Source: CAYPTY01 sp964413935 (GTDB lineage: Bacteria; Bacteroidota; Rhodothermia; Balneolales; Balneolaceae). Taken from it: 64,000 nt of DNA. The notes below the pieces were generated by a model. The model did no database searches. It was not told where the DNA came from and worked only from the letters and a program-made list of their open reading frames with translations. Position numbers and translations under genes: made by a program. Where the stretch lies: positions 51,512 through 115,511 of the forward strand of contig CAYPTY010000008.1 in NCBI GenBank assembly GCA_964413935.1, given 5' to 3'. Within the stretch, counting starts at the first letter, position 1. Each line of letters opens with the position of its first letter. This document shows positions 26,829 through 35,423 of this stretch, piece after piece.

Positions 26829-28057
26829 CAAGTGTTCTTCTGTTGCTTGGCAGTGGTTTATCTGCACAGGCTCAGCAGGACAATTCATTCGCTTTCAAAG
26901 CCTACCCGGATTTATGGTACAATACCGAAGACGGACTCAGATTCGGAGTGCGTTTTGGTGTATTTCGGCCGCTTGAATATGAGGATAATCACAAACTGGA
27001 CCTTGCTCTTGCTTATGCAACCGGTGGCCCGGAATCTCCGCTCAGTTACCATGCCTCATATCGGTCCATAATATGGCCATTCTATGGTCTGGATGAACCC
27101 GCCTTTCTAACAGTCAATTCTTTTTCAAGAGTTGGCGTACAGCAACATGGCTTAGAATTCAGGAAACGGTTTTCTCAAAGCTTTAATGCTGAAAACTACA
27201 CTGATATTGGATTCTCCCTTTTATATGAAGATCGCTTTGAAGCAGCGTACCTGCCTTATCCTGCCGTTTGGCAAAACAATGATAAGTGGCTGGCACAGAT
27301 TCAGTACCAGCTAAATCGCAATAGTGAAGGGCAGAGCATCATCCTGCAGACATTCGCATTAAGAAATTTCAGCGAAAACAGCGGAGTTTTCAGTCGTTTC
27401 GATATTCAGGTAATTTTTGCTAAATCGCTGTCGGTTTTTGAACTTCGGAGCCGCATTTCAGGCTTTCTTACGGAAGGGGATGTTGCCCCGGAACATGGAT
27501 TGCTGCCTGCATCCCGTTCCTTTCATGGCCGATTGAGCAGTCCCTTTTTTCGGGCAGAAGGCTTGATGCCGCAGACACTGCTGGATGACGGTCTCATTCA
27601 TTTTTCAGGTGGGGTAAATTTGCGGGGCTATCAGGAGCACGAGGCAGTTTTGTTACAGAACAGCACAGTTAATCAATTTGTATTTGGCAGGTCAGCCGGG
27701 ATTAATCTGGAACTTAACATCAACAATCCGGTACAAACCAAGATTAAAAAATCAAACATCACGGCTGCTGTGCTTGATTTCAGGACCTATTTATTTATGG
27801 ATGCCGGGCATTTATCAGCACCTCTGAATAACGCATCTGAATCACTTACTGCCAGCCCGTTCATTGATTTTCCGGATCTGCTATGGGATGCGGGTGCCGG
27901 ACTGGCGCTGGATTTGAATTTCCCGGATTTTCTAGGAAACAGACGTGGCTTTATTATACGCTATGATTTGCCGATTTGGCTATCTTACCCAATTGAAGGT
28001 GATGACTCATTTGCATTCCGGCAGGTGATCGGATTTGGAGGCATTCTTAGTTTTTAA
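26807..28057 (+). CDS. putative outer-membrane beta-barrel protein
   Basis: 416 residues. Signal peptide of about 22 residues (IIITSVLLLLGSGLSAQAQ). The rest is alternating beta strands with many Gly and aromatic residues and ends GFGGILSF with a terminal Phe, typical for barrel proteins. A GVNLRGYQ element resembles the conserved RGY/RGF loop motif of Omp85-type barrels, but no POTRA domain is present. GTG start at 26807 inside the end of the NUDIX gene; no later in-frame start keeps the signal peptide. Function unknown; it directly precedes the caspase-like lipoprotein and may work with it. Confidence 0.65.
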   Translation: MAHRIIITSVLLLLGSGLSAQAQQDNSFAFKAYPDLWYNTEDGLRFGVRFGVFRPLEYEDNHKLDLALAYATGGPESPLSYHASYRSIIWPFYGLDEPAFLTVNSFSRVGVQQHGLEFRKRFSQSFNAENYTDIGFSLLYEDRFEAAYLPYPAVWQNNDKWLAQIQYQLNRNSEGQSIILQTFALRNFSENSGVFSRFDIQVIFAKSLSVFELRSRISGFLTEGDVAPEHGLLPASRSFHGRLSSPFFRAEGLMPQTLLDDGLIHFSGGVNLRGYQEHEAVLLQNSTVNQFVFGRSAGINLELNINNPVQTKIKKSNITAAVLDFRTYLFMDAGHLSAPLNNASESLTASPFIDFPDLLWDAGAGLALDLNFPDFLGNRRGFIIRYDLPIWLSYPIEGDDSFAFRQVIGFGGILSF

Positions 28058-28065
28058 ATCAGGAT

Positions 28066-29793
28066 ATGATCAGGCACATCTACTATAGTTTCGTATTATT
28101 AAGCGCTGCACTGCTGTTGAATGGATGCTCAGTAACACGTTGGGAGGTTACACAGCTGGATCGTGTAGATACTTCGGATTTTAAACTGTTGAGCTCAGAG
28201 GAATTCATACAGCAGGCTTATCCGGTCACTCCCTCCCGGCCGGTTTTTAACCTGGCTCTCTATGCGAAAAACACCTATGAGTACAAAAAGAAGGTGGAAG
28301 TAGAGCGCTCACTGCAAAGATACAGGCCACGTCTGGGTTATGCACTCTTTGGTTTGATGGGGGCCTCAGCTGCATTTTATGCAGCCAATACTACCGAGTT
28401 TGAGAGCAGTTTGTCACAGACACAGTCGGTTGCCCTTAATTCAGCAGGTGCATTATTGGTTGGAATGAGTTTTCTGAATACAGAACCGGTAGGTGAACCC
28501 AAAAAAACAGGTGAAACCAGACTGATCAGGACTTCCGGTTCAGAAATCAGGGTGGATACCGTACGTGTGAACGGTAAATTTGAAGAAACCGTAGGAATCA
28601 CGGTTTATTTCCGTGATAAAGTGGTCATTCCCAGAACCGACAGGGATTTTAGTAAAGGTCAGGTAGAAGTAAATCTGGCGGCAGAAATTCAGCCAGTTAC
28701 CTACACCGGTGATCCGGACGACCAATTCAGGATAGAATTCATCAGGGATGGGCAGGTCCGAAATTACAATGTTCCGGTATCCGCCATATTCCGTGCTTTT
28801 GCTGAGGTGAAAGCAGACATAACCCCGCTCAGGAATGAAGCAGAAATAGACCGGGAAAATGTACTGATTGATCTTGCGCAGGGAAGTCAGCTGGAGCTGA
28901 TAGAAGTATCACAGCTTTGGACCAAAGTGCGTTATGGTACCTATGAATCATACATTTCAACAGATGATATCAATATCATCTGGAGACCCTCAGATTTTGC
29001 TGATAGAATATCGGTTATTGAGGTTCCGGTTGTTCCTTTTGGCAATATCGACGTTGAATCCGATCTGCCCGTTCTATATCCGGCTACTCCCGACCGTGCA
29101 GCACTGATCATTGCCAATGAGAATTATCGGATTCCGGGCACAGAGCGGCCATATGTACTCCGGGATGGCAGGATGATGGAGGAGTATTTCAGGAATGCAC
29201 TCGGGGTCAGGGATTACCGTTCAGTCAAGGTTTATGATTTTGAATCCAATCAGCAGGTACTCAGAACCTATGAACGCTTTGTGAGTAATATTTACGGAGA
29301 GAACTCCACAGTCTTTGTATATCTCGCTGGAAACGGAACTCTGATTGACGGAAAACCCTATCTACTTTCCATTGAGGGAATGGAGAGACCGACAGCCGCT
29401 GTGGATCTGGAAAGCCTCTTCCAGGCTCTGGGGAACCTGAGTGTTAAATCAGTATTCGTATTTTCTGACATCGATTTTTCAGGATCGCAGGATCTGAATT
29501 ATAATCTGAACGATCTGGCTTCTACGTTGAATAGCGGTAGCAATGAATCGGTGGTTTTCTTTTCAGGACGCTTTGGTGAGTCTTCATTTCCTTTTATGTC
29601 CGCTTATTCTGATCAAAAAAGACATCACATTTTTCCCTATTACCTTGCCAGCGCCATGAAGGAGAAAAGAACTTCCGTAACTGCCATCACAGATTACCTG
29701 AACAGGAACGTATCCTATACAGCACGTCGACTATTTAATCGCCCTCAGGAAGTAATTGTGTACGGAAATAAAAGCCTGGATCTGGCTGAGTGA
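28066..29793 (+). CDS. lipoprotein with SH3-like and inactive caspase-like domains
   Basis: 575 residues. The lipobox LLLNGC gives a lipidated Cys21. A region with two hydrophobic helices (about 90-137) follows, then beta-rich parts, an SH3b-like domain (~266-304, VLIDLAQGSQLELIEVS) and a peptidase C14 (caspase) fold from ~344 (RAALIIANENYRI, VLRDGRMMEEYF). Where the family has GHG, this protein has GNG (Asn423); where the family has DAC, it has SDID (467-470). Both catalytic residues are therefore missing, so it is probably a binding protein, not a protease. It is in the greA-pta chain, eight bases after the barrel gene. Confidence 0.75.
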   Translation: MIRHIYYSFVLLSAALLLNGCSVTRWEVTQLDRVDTSDFKLLSSEEFIQQAYPVTPSRPVFNLALYAKNTYEYKKKVEVERSLQRYRPRLGYALFGLMGASAAFYAANTTEFESSLSQTQSVALNSAGALLVGMSFLNTEPVGEPKKTGETRLIRTSGSEIRVDTVRVNGKFEETVGITVYFRDKVVIPRTDRDFSKGQVEVNLAAEIQPVTYTGDPDDQFRIEFIRDGQVRNYNVPVSAIFRAFAEVKADITPLRNEAEIDRENVLIDLAQGSQLELIEVSQLWTKVRYGTYESYISTDDINIIWRPSDFADRISVIEVPVVPFGNIDVESDLPVLYPATPDRAALIIANENYRIPGTERPYVLRDGRMMEEYFRNALGVRDYRSVKVYDFESNQQVLRTYERFVSNIYGENSTVFVYLAGNGTLIDGKPYLLSIEGMERPTAAVDLESLFQALGNLSVKSVFVFSDIDFSGSQDLNYNLNDLASTLNSGSNESVVFFSGRFGESSFPFMSAYSDQKRHHIFPYYLASAMKEKRTSVTAITDYLNRNVSYTARRLFNRPQEVIVYGNKSLDLAE

Positions 29794-30650
29794 TGGCCTG
29801 GCTCTACGTATTTCTGGCTGTTTGCTGTTCTCTGGCACTTGCTCATCTACTTAAGACAGGTGAACACCTTAAACTGAATCGGGTTCGCGTAATTACCGTC
29901 AATTACCTGTCAGCCACTTTGATTTCCATCGTTCAGTCGGTAATCATGGGCGGCGGTTTAGAATTTTCAGAACTCAATACCGAGATTTTAATCATTGCTG
30001 CTTATCTGGGCGTGATGTTTATCACGGTGTTCCTGATTTTGAGCCGGTCTATTCATCTGAATGGCGTTGGTATTTCAGTAACATCCATGCGTATTTCCCT
30101 GCTTCTTCCCGTAGTTTTTGGATTTTTGTTCTTTGGTGAAGGGGTGACCATCACAAAAATCACAGGCATTGTACTGGTTGTGATTGCTCTTTTACTCTTA
30201 CTGAAACAGGAAGAGAAAGCCTTACATAACATAGATGGACGCAGTTTCTTACTGCTGATATTGTTTGCAGCAACCGGTGTGAATGATATCCTTCTCAAGT
30301 ATTATGAAATTAATTACAGGGATATCGTTTCAGAAAGCTGGTTTACCTCAATATTATTTCTGACAGCCTTTTTAAGCGGTATCGTTTACCTCAGTGTAAA
30401 GAAAAACCTGGGTATCAAGCCCAGAGAATGGAAATACGGACTCGGTATTGGCGTGATTAACCTGTATTCCACCGTTTTTCTGCTATATGCTTTAAATGGA
30501 TTGGATGCATCCACCGTTTTTCCTGCAATAAATATATCTGTGGTGATTGGAAGTACCCTCATTGGTATCTTTCGCTGGAAAGACAGGCTGGGTCGCGCCC
30601 GACAAATCGGACTTGTATTGGCCTGCTTATCTTTATTATTACTGATCTGA
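29793..30650 (+). CDS. EamA/DMT family transporter
   Basis: 285 residues with about ten membrane helices, arranged as two five-helix EamA halves. The first half ends near GVTITKITGIVLVVIALLLLL and the second near ARQIGLVLACLSLLLLI. Exporters of amino acids or other metabolites belong here; the substrate cannot be told. Two in-frame starts exist: GTG 29790 and ATG 29793. I chose the ATG because it overlaps the previous stop (TGATG). Its own stop overlaps the pta start in the same way. Confidence 0.88.
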   Translation: MAWLYVFLAVCCSLALAHLLKTGEHLKLNRVRVITVNYLSATLISIVQSVIMGGGLEFSELNTEILIIAAYLGVMFITVFLILSRSIHLNGVGISVTSMRISLLLPVVFGFLFFGEGVTITKITGIVLVVIALLLLLKQEEKALHNIDGRSFLLLILFAATGVNDILLKYYEINYRDIVSESWFTSILFLTAFLSGIVYLSVKKNLGIKPREWKYGLGIGVINLYSTVFLLYALNGLDASTVFPAINISVVIGSTLIGIFRWKDRLGRARQIGLVLACLSLLLLI

Positions 30651-31627
30651 TGAAAATTCTGAATCAACTTCGAAATAAAGCGGCTTCCCTGAATCGGACT
30701 ATTGTTCTACCACGTGGCACGGATTTACGGGTTTTGAAGGCCGCTGCCTACCTGGGCGATCACGCAATGTGCGAACCCATACTGCTCGGTGATAATGTCA
30801 GGCTTCTTGAGCTATGCCGAAAAGAGGGGGTGAGGCTTGGGCAGGCTGTACGGATCATTAATCCGGAAAAGGATGATCGTACTGAAAGTTTTGCAGAGTA
30901 TATCTACGAAAAAAGAAAACATCGGGGTTTAAGCAAACGAAAAGCCCGGGAGCTGGCTAAAGATCCATTGTATTTCGGTGCCTGCCTGGTGGCCACGGAA
31001 GAAGCTCACGGTTGTGTTGCCGGGTCGGTGGCAACCACTGCTGATGTGCTGAAAGCTGCTATTCAGGTTTTAGGTCTCAAAGAAGGTTCAAAAGTGGTAT
31101 CCAGTACATTCCTGATGAGTTTTGAGGATGGAAGAACCTACACCTATGCCGATGCTGCGGTGGTTCCTTATCCTGATTATCTGCAGCTGGCCAGTATCTG
31201 CATTGATTCGGCCTTAACCCATCGAAAGCTTACGGAAACCGAACCCATCGTTGCCATGCTTTCTTTTTCCACAAAGGGCAGTGCTGAACATGGAAGTGTG
31301 GACCTGGTTCGGAATGCACTGAAAGAAGTTGAATCCCGAAATCCAGACTTTATTGTGGATGGGGAACTTCAGTTCGATGCAGCCTTTGTTGAAAGCGTTG
31401 CCAAGCGGAAAGCACCAAAATCTCCCGTAGCCGGACGTGCGAACGTTTTTATTTTTCCAAATCTGGACGCAGGTAACATTGCCTATAAGATGACTGAGCG
31501 TCTTGCTGGTGCCACAACCACCGGTCCAATCATTCAGGGGCTCAATAAACCTATGTTTGATCTTTCTCGCGGGTGCAACTGGGTCGACATCGTTGACACA
31601 GTATGTGTATGCGCTGTAATGAGTTAA
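30650..31627 (+). CDS. pta: phosphate acetyltransferase
   Basis: Interconverts acetyl-CoA and acetyl phosphate. 325 residues, the short form without the DRTGG regulatory domain. Family motifs include LPRGTDLRVLKAAAYL near the start, the ESFAEYIYEKRKHRGL segment, and DAGNIAYKMTERLAGATTTG with the CoA-site region near the C-terminus. Coupled to the EamA gene (TGATG). No ackA is adjacent, unlike in many genomes. Confidence 0.95.
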   Translation: MKILNQLRNKAASLNRTIVLPRGTDLRVLKAAAYLGDHAMCEPILLGDNVRLLELCRKEGVRLGQAVRIINPEKDDRTESFAEYIYEKRKHRGLSKRKARELAKDPLYFGACLVATEEAHGCVAGSVATTADVLKAAIQVLGLKEGSKVVSSTFLMSFEDGRTYTYADAAVVPYPDYLQLASICIDSALTHRKLTETEPIVAMLSFSTKGSAEHGSVDLVRNALKEVESRNPDFIVDGELQFDAAFVESVAKRKAPKSPVAGRANVFIFPNLDAGNIAYKMTERLAGATTTGPIIQGLNKPMFDLSRGCNWVDIVDTVCVCAVMS

Positions 31628-31628
31628 A

Positions 31629-31660
31629 TCAATAATCCCATACAAATATGTGATTATTGA
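31629..31660. promoter_or_regulatory. 32-bp dyad after pta, upstream of suf operon
   Basis: TCAATAATC, one mismatch, CATA, loop CAAA, TATG, one mismatch, GATTATTGA: nine perfect pairs, one mismatch and four more pairs. It begins two bases after the pta stop and ends 171 bases before sufB. There is no T-run, so it is either an AT-rich terminator-like hairpin or an operator. Confidence 0.5.
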
Positions 31661-31831
31661 AAATAGCGTTTCCCTAACCTCCTGATAGATTTTATGAATA
31701 GCATTAAACTTCGGCAATCCTTCTTAATTACTTATATTTAATCAATCTAAATAAGGGTTTATGGGCTGAACGGAGTGGTTAAGTCCGGTGTTCGATTGAC
31801 ATCAAATTAAAACAACAAAAAACAGGGTAGA
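31661..31831 (+). promoter_or_regulatory. suf operon leader and promoter region
   Basis: 171 bases without a gene. It holds an imperfect inverted repeat, CTTATATTTA (31731-31740) with TAAATAAG (31748-31755), and a ribosome site AGGG just before the sufB ATG. It must contain the suf promoter because pta ends upstream and sufB begins a seven-gene run. I see no confident -10/-35 pair. No Rrf2, IscR or SufR regulator gene adjoins it. Confidence 0.4.
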
Positions 31832-33277
31832 ATGAGCGAAGAGATTAAAGAGCTTGAATCCATGATTGGTGAAGGGTATAAGTATGGCTTTACCACCGAT
31901 GTGGAATACGAAGATTTCCCTAAAGGTATTAATGAAGATATCATCAGAGAGCTGTCCGCCCGGAAAGAAGAACCGGAGTGGATGCTTGATTTTCGGCTGA
32001 AGGCCTACAGAGCCTGGACCGAAATGGAAGAACCGGACTGGTTTAATGCCACCTATACAAAGCCGGATTATGAAAACATGCAGTTTTATTCTGCACCAAA
32101 GAAAAGACCAAAACTGGACAGCCTGGATGAGGTTGATCCAAACATTCTCGAAACATATGAAAAGCTCGGCATTCCGCTGGATGAACAAAAAATGCTGGCT
32201 GGAGTGGCTGTTGACGCGGTATTCGATTCGGTATCGATCTTCACAACATTCAAAGAAAAGCTGGCTGAAGCCGGTGTTATTTTCTGCTCCATTTCAGAAG
32301 CCATTCGTGATTATCCTGAGCTGGTTAAGAAGTACATGGGTTCTGTAGTGCCGGTACGTGATAATTACTATGCGGCTTTAAATTCTGCAGTATTCTCAGA
32401 TGGGTCCTTCACTTACGTACCCAAGGACACCATAAGCCCTATGGAACTATCTACCTATTTCCGGATCAACAATATGGAATCCGGGCAGTTTGAACGTACC
32501 CTTATCATTTGTGAAGAAAATTCCCACGTGAGTTATCTGGAAGGCTGTACCGCTCCTATGTACGATAAAAACCAGCTGCATGCGGCTGTAGTAGAGTTGG
32601 TTGCACTGGATAATGCTGAAATCAAATATTCAACCATTCAGAACTGGTATTCCGGCGATGAGCAGGGTAAAGGCGGTATTTACAATTTTGTAACCAAGAG
32701 GGGCATCTGCAAAGGAGATAATTCAAAGATTTCCTGGACCCAGCTGGAAACCGGATCTTCTGTTACGCTGAAATATCCTTCTGTAATTCTACAGGGTGAT
32801 AATTCAGTAGGCGAATTCTACTCCGTAGCTGTAACAACCAAGAAGCAGCAGGCTGATACGGGAACCAAAATGATTCATCTCGGAAAAAACACAAAGAGTA
32901 CGATCATCTCCAAAGGTATTTCAGCCGGCGAGTCCAATAACAGCTATCGCGGGGAGGTTCGCATTGCTAAAAAAGCCACCGGAGCCAGAAATTATTCGGT
33001 TTGTGATTCAATGCTGATCGGGGACACCTGCGGTGCACATACGTTTCCGTATATCTCATCAGAAAATCCGTCAGCTCGCATAGAGCATGAGGCGACTACT
33101 TCAAGAGTGGGCGAGGAGCAGATTTTCTATCTGATGCAGCGTGGAATCAGCGAACAGGATGCCATTTCCATGATCGTGAACGGATTTGTGAAAGAAGTCC
33201 TCAAAGAACTGCCGCTTGAATTTGCGGTAGAGGCAAATAAACTACTCGACGTTAAACTTGAAGGTAGCGTTGGTTAA
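31832..33277 (+). CDS. sufB: Fe-S cluster assembly scaffold SufB
   Basis: Core scaffold of the SufBCD complex on which Fe-S clusters are built. 481 residues, normal for SufB. The beta-helix core is followed by the conserved C-terminal block with GDTCGAHTFPYISSENPSARIEHEATTSR shortened to motifs GAHTFPYI and EHEATTS, which holds the residues used for cluster binding. First gene of the suf operon; 35 bases before sufC. Confidence 0.98.
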   Translation: MSEEIKELESMIGEGYKYGFTTDVEYEDFPKGINEDIIRELSARKEEPEWMLDFRLKAYRAWTEMEEPDWFNATYTKPDYENMQFYSAPKKRPKLDSLDEVDPNILETYEKLGIPLDEQKMLAGVAVDAVFDSVSIFTTFKEKLAEAGVIFCSISEAIRDYPELVKKYMGSVVPVRDNYYAALNSAVFSDGSFTYVPKDTISPMELSTYFRINNMESGQFERTLIICEENSHVSYLEGCTAPMYDKNQLHAAVVELVALDNAEIKYSTIQNWYSGDEQGKGGIYNFVTKRGICKGDNSKISWTQLETGSSVTLKYPSVILQGDNSVGEFYSVAVTTKKQQADTGTKMIHLGKNTKSTIISKGISAGESNNSYRGEVRIAKKATGARNYSVCDSMLIGDTCGAHTFPYISSENPSARIEHEATTSRVGEEQIFYLMQRGISEQDAISMIVNGFVKEVLKELPLEFAVEANKLLDVKLEGSVG

Positions 33278-33312
33278 GCTCCTACAAAACTTAAACCTAA
33301 AAACAGAGCACA

Positions 33313-34086
33313 GTGTTAGAAATTAAAAATGTACACGCCCACGTCGAAAGCGATGAAATTGAAATTCTAAAGGGAGTAAACCTGAAAGTTAATCAGGGTG
33401 AAATCCATGCCATCATGGGTCCTAACGGTAGCGGTAAGAGTACGCTGTCTAAAGTGATTGCCGGCCATCCTGAATACGAAGTATCCGAAGGGGAAATTCT
33501 TTTCAACGGTGAAAATATCCTGGAAATGGATGCTGATGAACGCGCCCACCTGGGCCTGTTTCTCGCTTTCCAGTATCCGGTTGAAGTACCTGGGATTACT
33601 AACAAAACCCTGCTTCGTGAGGCATATAACACCATAGCCAGAGCGAATGACCGCGATGAATTGGATCCCATCGAATTTGAAGACTACCTGATCAGTAAGC
33701 TGGATATCATCAACATGAGTGATCAATTTCTGGAAAGAAGTATCAACACCGGTTTTTCAGGCGGTGAAAAAAAGAAAAATGAAATCTTTCAGATGGCTGT
33801 GCTGAACCCAACACTTGCCCTGCTTGATGAAACAGATTCCGGCCTGGATATTGACGCGCTTCGAACCGTCTCTGATGGTATTAATCGTTTCGCAAGCGAG
33901 GATAAAGCAATTATACTGGTTACCCACTATCAACGACTACTGGAATACGTAAAACCGGATTTTGTTCACGTAATGAGAGACGGTAAGATCGTGAAATCCG
34001 GTGGCAAGGATCTGGCGCTTGAGTTGGAGGAAAAAGGCTATGAATGGCTTGAAAATGAAGCAATTCTGAATGGGGAGGCTCAGTAA
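33313..34086 (+). CDS. sufC: Fe-S cluster assembly ATPase SufC
   Basis: ABC-type ATPase that drives the SufBCD scaffold. 257 residues. Walker A GPNGSGKST, signature NTGFSGGEKKKNE and Walker B ALLDETDSGLD are intact, with the switch His in VTHYQRLL. The start is GTG at 33313, giving MLEIKNVHA. The stop overlaps the sufD ATG (TAATG). Confidence 0.98.
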   Translation: MLEIKNVHAHVESDEIEILKGVNLKVNQGEIHAIMGPNGSGKSTLSKVIAGHPEYEVSEGEILFNGENILEMDADERAHLGLFLAFQYPVEVPGITNKTLLREAYNTIARANDRDELDPIEFEDYLISKLDIINMSDQFLERSINTGFSGGEKKKNEIFQMAVLNPTLALLDETDSGLDIDALRTVSDGINRFASEDKAIILVTHYQRLLEYVKPDFVHVMRDGKIVKSGGKDLALELEEKGYEWLENEAILNGEAQ

Positions 34087-35399
34087 TGAGCACAGCAGTG
34101 ATCAATAAAGAAACCATACAGGCATTCCTGGAAGCAAATCCCTCACCAGCTGGTGAACGTTTTGCGGAATTGCGAAAAAGAGGTTCGGAAGGACTACAGA
34201 ATTTTGCTTTCCCTACCCGAAAAGATGAAGACTGGCGCTTCATTGACCTGAAGTCCATCACCAGAAATACGTTTTCTCCGGTAACGGATTCCGGTGTCGC
34301 CAATGTCAAAAATGCGGATCAGTTTCACCTGCCGGAATCTGAAAACACCCGCTTTGTTTTCGTCAACGGAAACTTTGACGCTGAACTCTCTTCCATTTCG
34401 GATTTGCCTGAAAATGTGATTGTAGGCAACCTCAGCGACTACGCAGACCACGAAGTTGTCAGAAAGTATCTGGGCAGCATTACTAATTACGAAGAGGATG
34501 TATTTGTAGCTCTCAACGACGCAAATATCGATGATGGTGCATTTATTTATGTACCCAAGGATACCGTCGTAGAGGCACCAATTCATATTCTGAATCTATT
34601 TACCGATTCTGCCAAAGCTTATTATGCCACGCCAAGACTCTTATTCGTAGGAGAGCAGTTTTCGAAGGCTACTATCATTGAAGAACACATCGGACTCTCA
34701 GACAATCTGTATCTGAATGTTCCGGTAACAGAATTTAAGCTGTTTGAAGGCGCCCATGTTCATCATGCACGTATTCAGCGCGACAGCAAATCTGCGAATC
34801 ACGTTTCCCGGCCCATAGCAGAACTCGAACGCAACGCGGAATACCATTCCTACACCATTTGTCTGGGTGCCAAAATCTTCCGCAATGAACCACGTGTGAT
34901 TCAGAATGCAGAAGAGGTGGATTTCACTGTTGATGGACTGGTACTGATTGACGGGGAGCAAATCGCGGATACCCACTCCATCATGGATCATCGCTTTGCA
35001 CATGGAAATAGCCATCAGCTGCATAAAGTTGTGGTGAATGATTCTGCTCATTCCATCTTCAATGGCAAAATCTTTGTAGCTAAGGATGCTCAGAAGATCG
35101 ATTCATTCCAGGAAAACAGAAATTTACTCCTTTCTGAGGATGGTAAAGTAAACACCAAACCACAACTTGAGATTTTTGCGGATGATGTGAAATGCTCACA
35201 CGGTGCAACCATTGGCTACCTGGATGAGGAAGAAGTCTTTTATCTGCATTCACGCGGACTCACTGAGCAGAAGTCAAGGGAGTTACTCGTCTATGCCTTC
35301 GCACTTGAAAGTGTGGAAAGCATGGAGGTTGAATCCGTTGAAAAACTATTGCTCGAAGAAGTTATCAAATATACAAATAGAGAACCCGTAGAAGTGTAA
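34086..35399 (+). CDS. sufD: Fe-S cluster assembly protein SufD
   Basis: Partner of SufB in the scaffold, 437 residues. An N-terminal helical part (PSPAGERFAELRKRG, DEDWRFIDL) is followed by a right-handed beta-helix and the conserved C-terminal CSHGATIGYLDEEEVFYLHSRG block, here seen as CSHGATIG and YLHSRGL. Coupled to sufC by a one-base overlap. Confidence 0.98.
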   Translation: MSTAVINKETIQAFLEANPSPAGERFAELRKRGSEGLQNFAFPTRKDEDWRFIDLKSITRNTFSPVTDSGVANVKNADQFHLPESENTRFVFVNGNFDAELSSISDLPENVIVGNLSDYADHEVVRKYLGSITNYEEDVFVALNDANIDDGAFIYVPKDTVVEAPIHILNLFTDSAKAYYATPRLLFVGEQFSKATIIEEHIGLSDNLYLNVPVTEFKLFEGAHVHHARIQRDSKSANHVSRPIAELERNAEYHSYTICLGAKIFRNEPRVIQNAEEVDFTVDGLVLIDGEQIADTHSIMDHRFAHGNSHQLHKVVVNDSAHSIFNGKIFVAKDAQKIDSFQENRNLLLSEDGKVNTKPQLEIFADDVKCSHGATIGYLDEEEVFYLHSRGLTEQKSRELLVYAFALESVESMEVESVEKLLLEEVIKYTNREPVEV

Positions 35400-35423
35400 A
35401 GCATATAAACTTAGGATAATCAT

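Noticed and set aside
31214..31717. 167-codon minus-strand frame across pta and the suf leader
   Set aside because: Mostly antisense to pta; no ribosome site and no recognisable domain.
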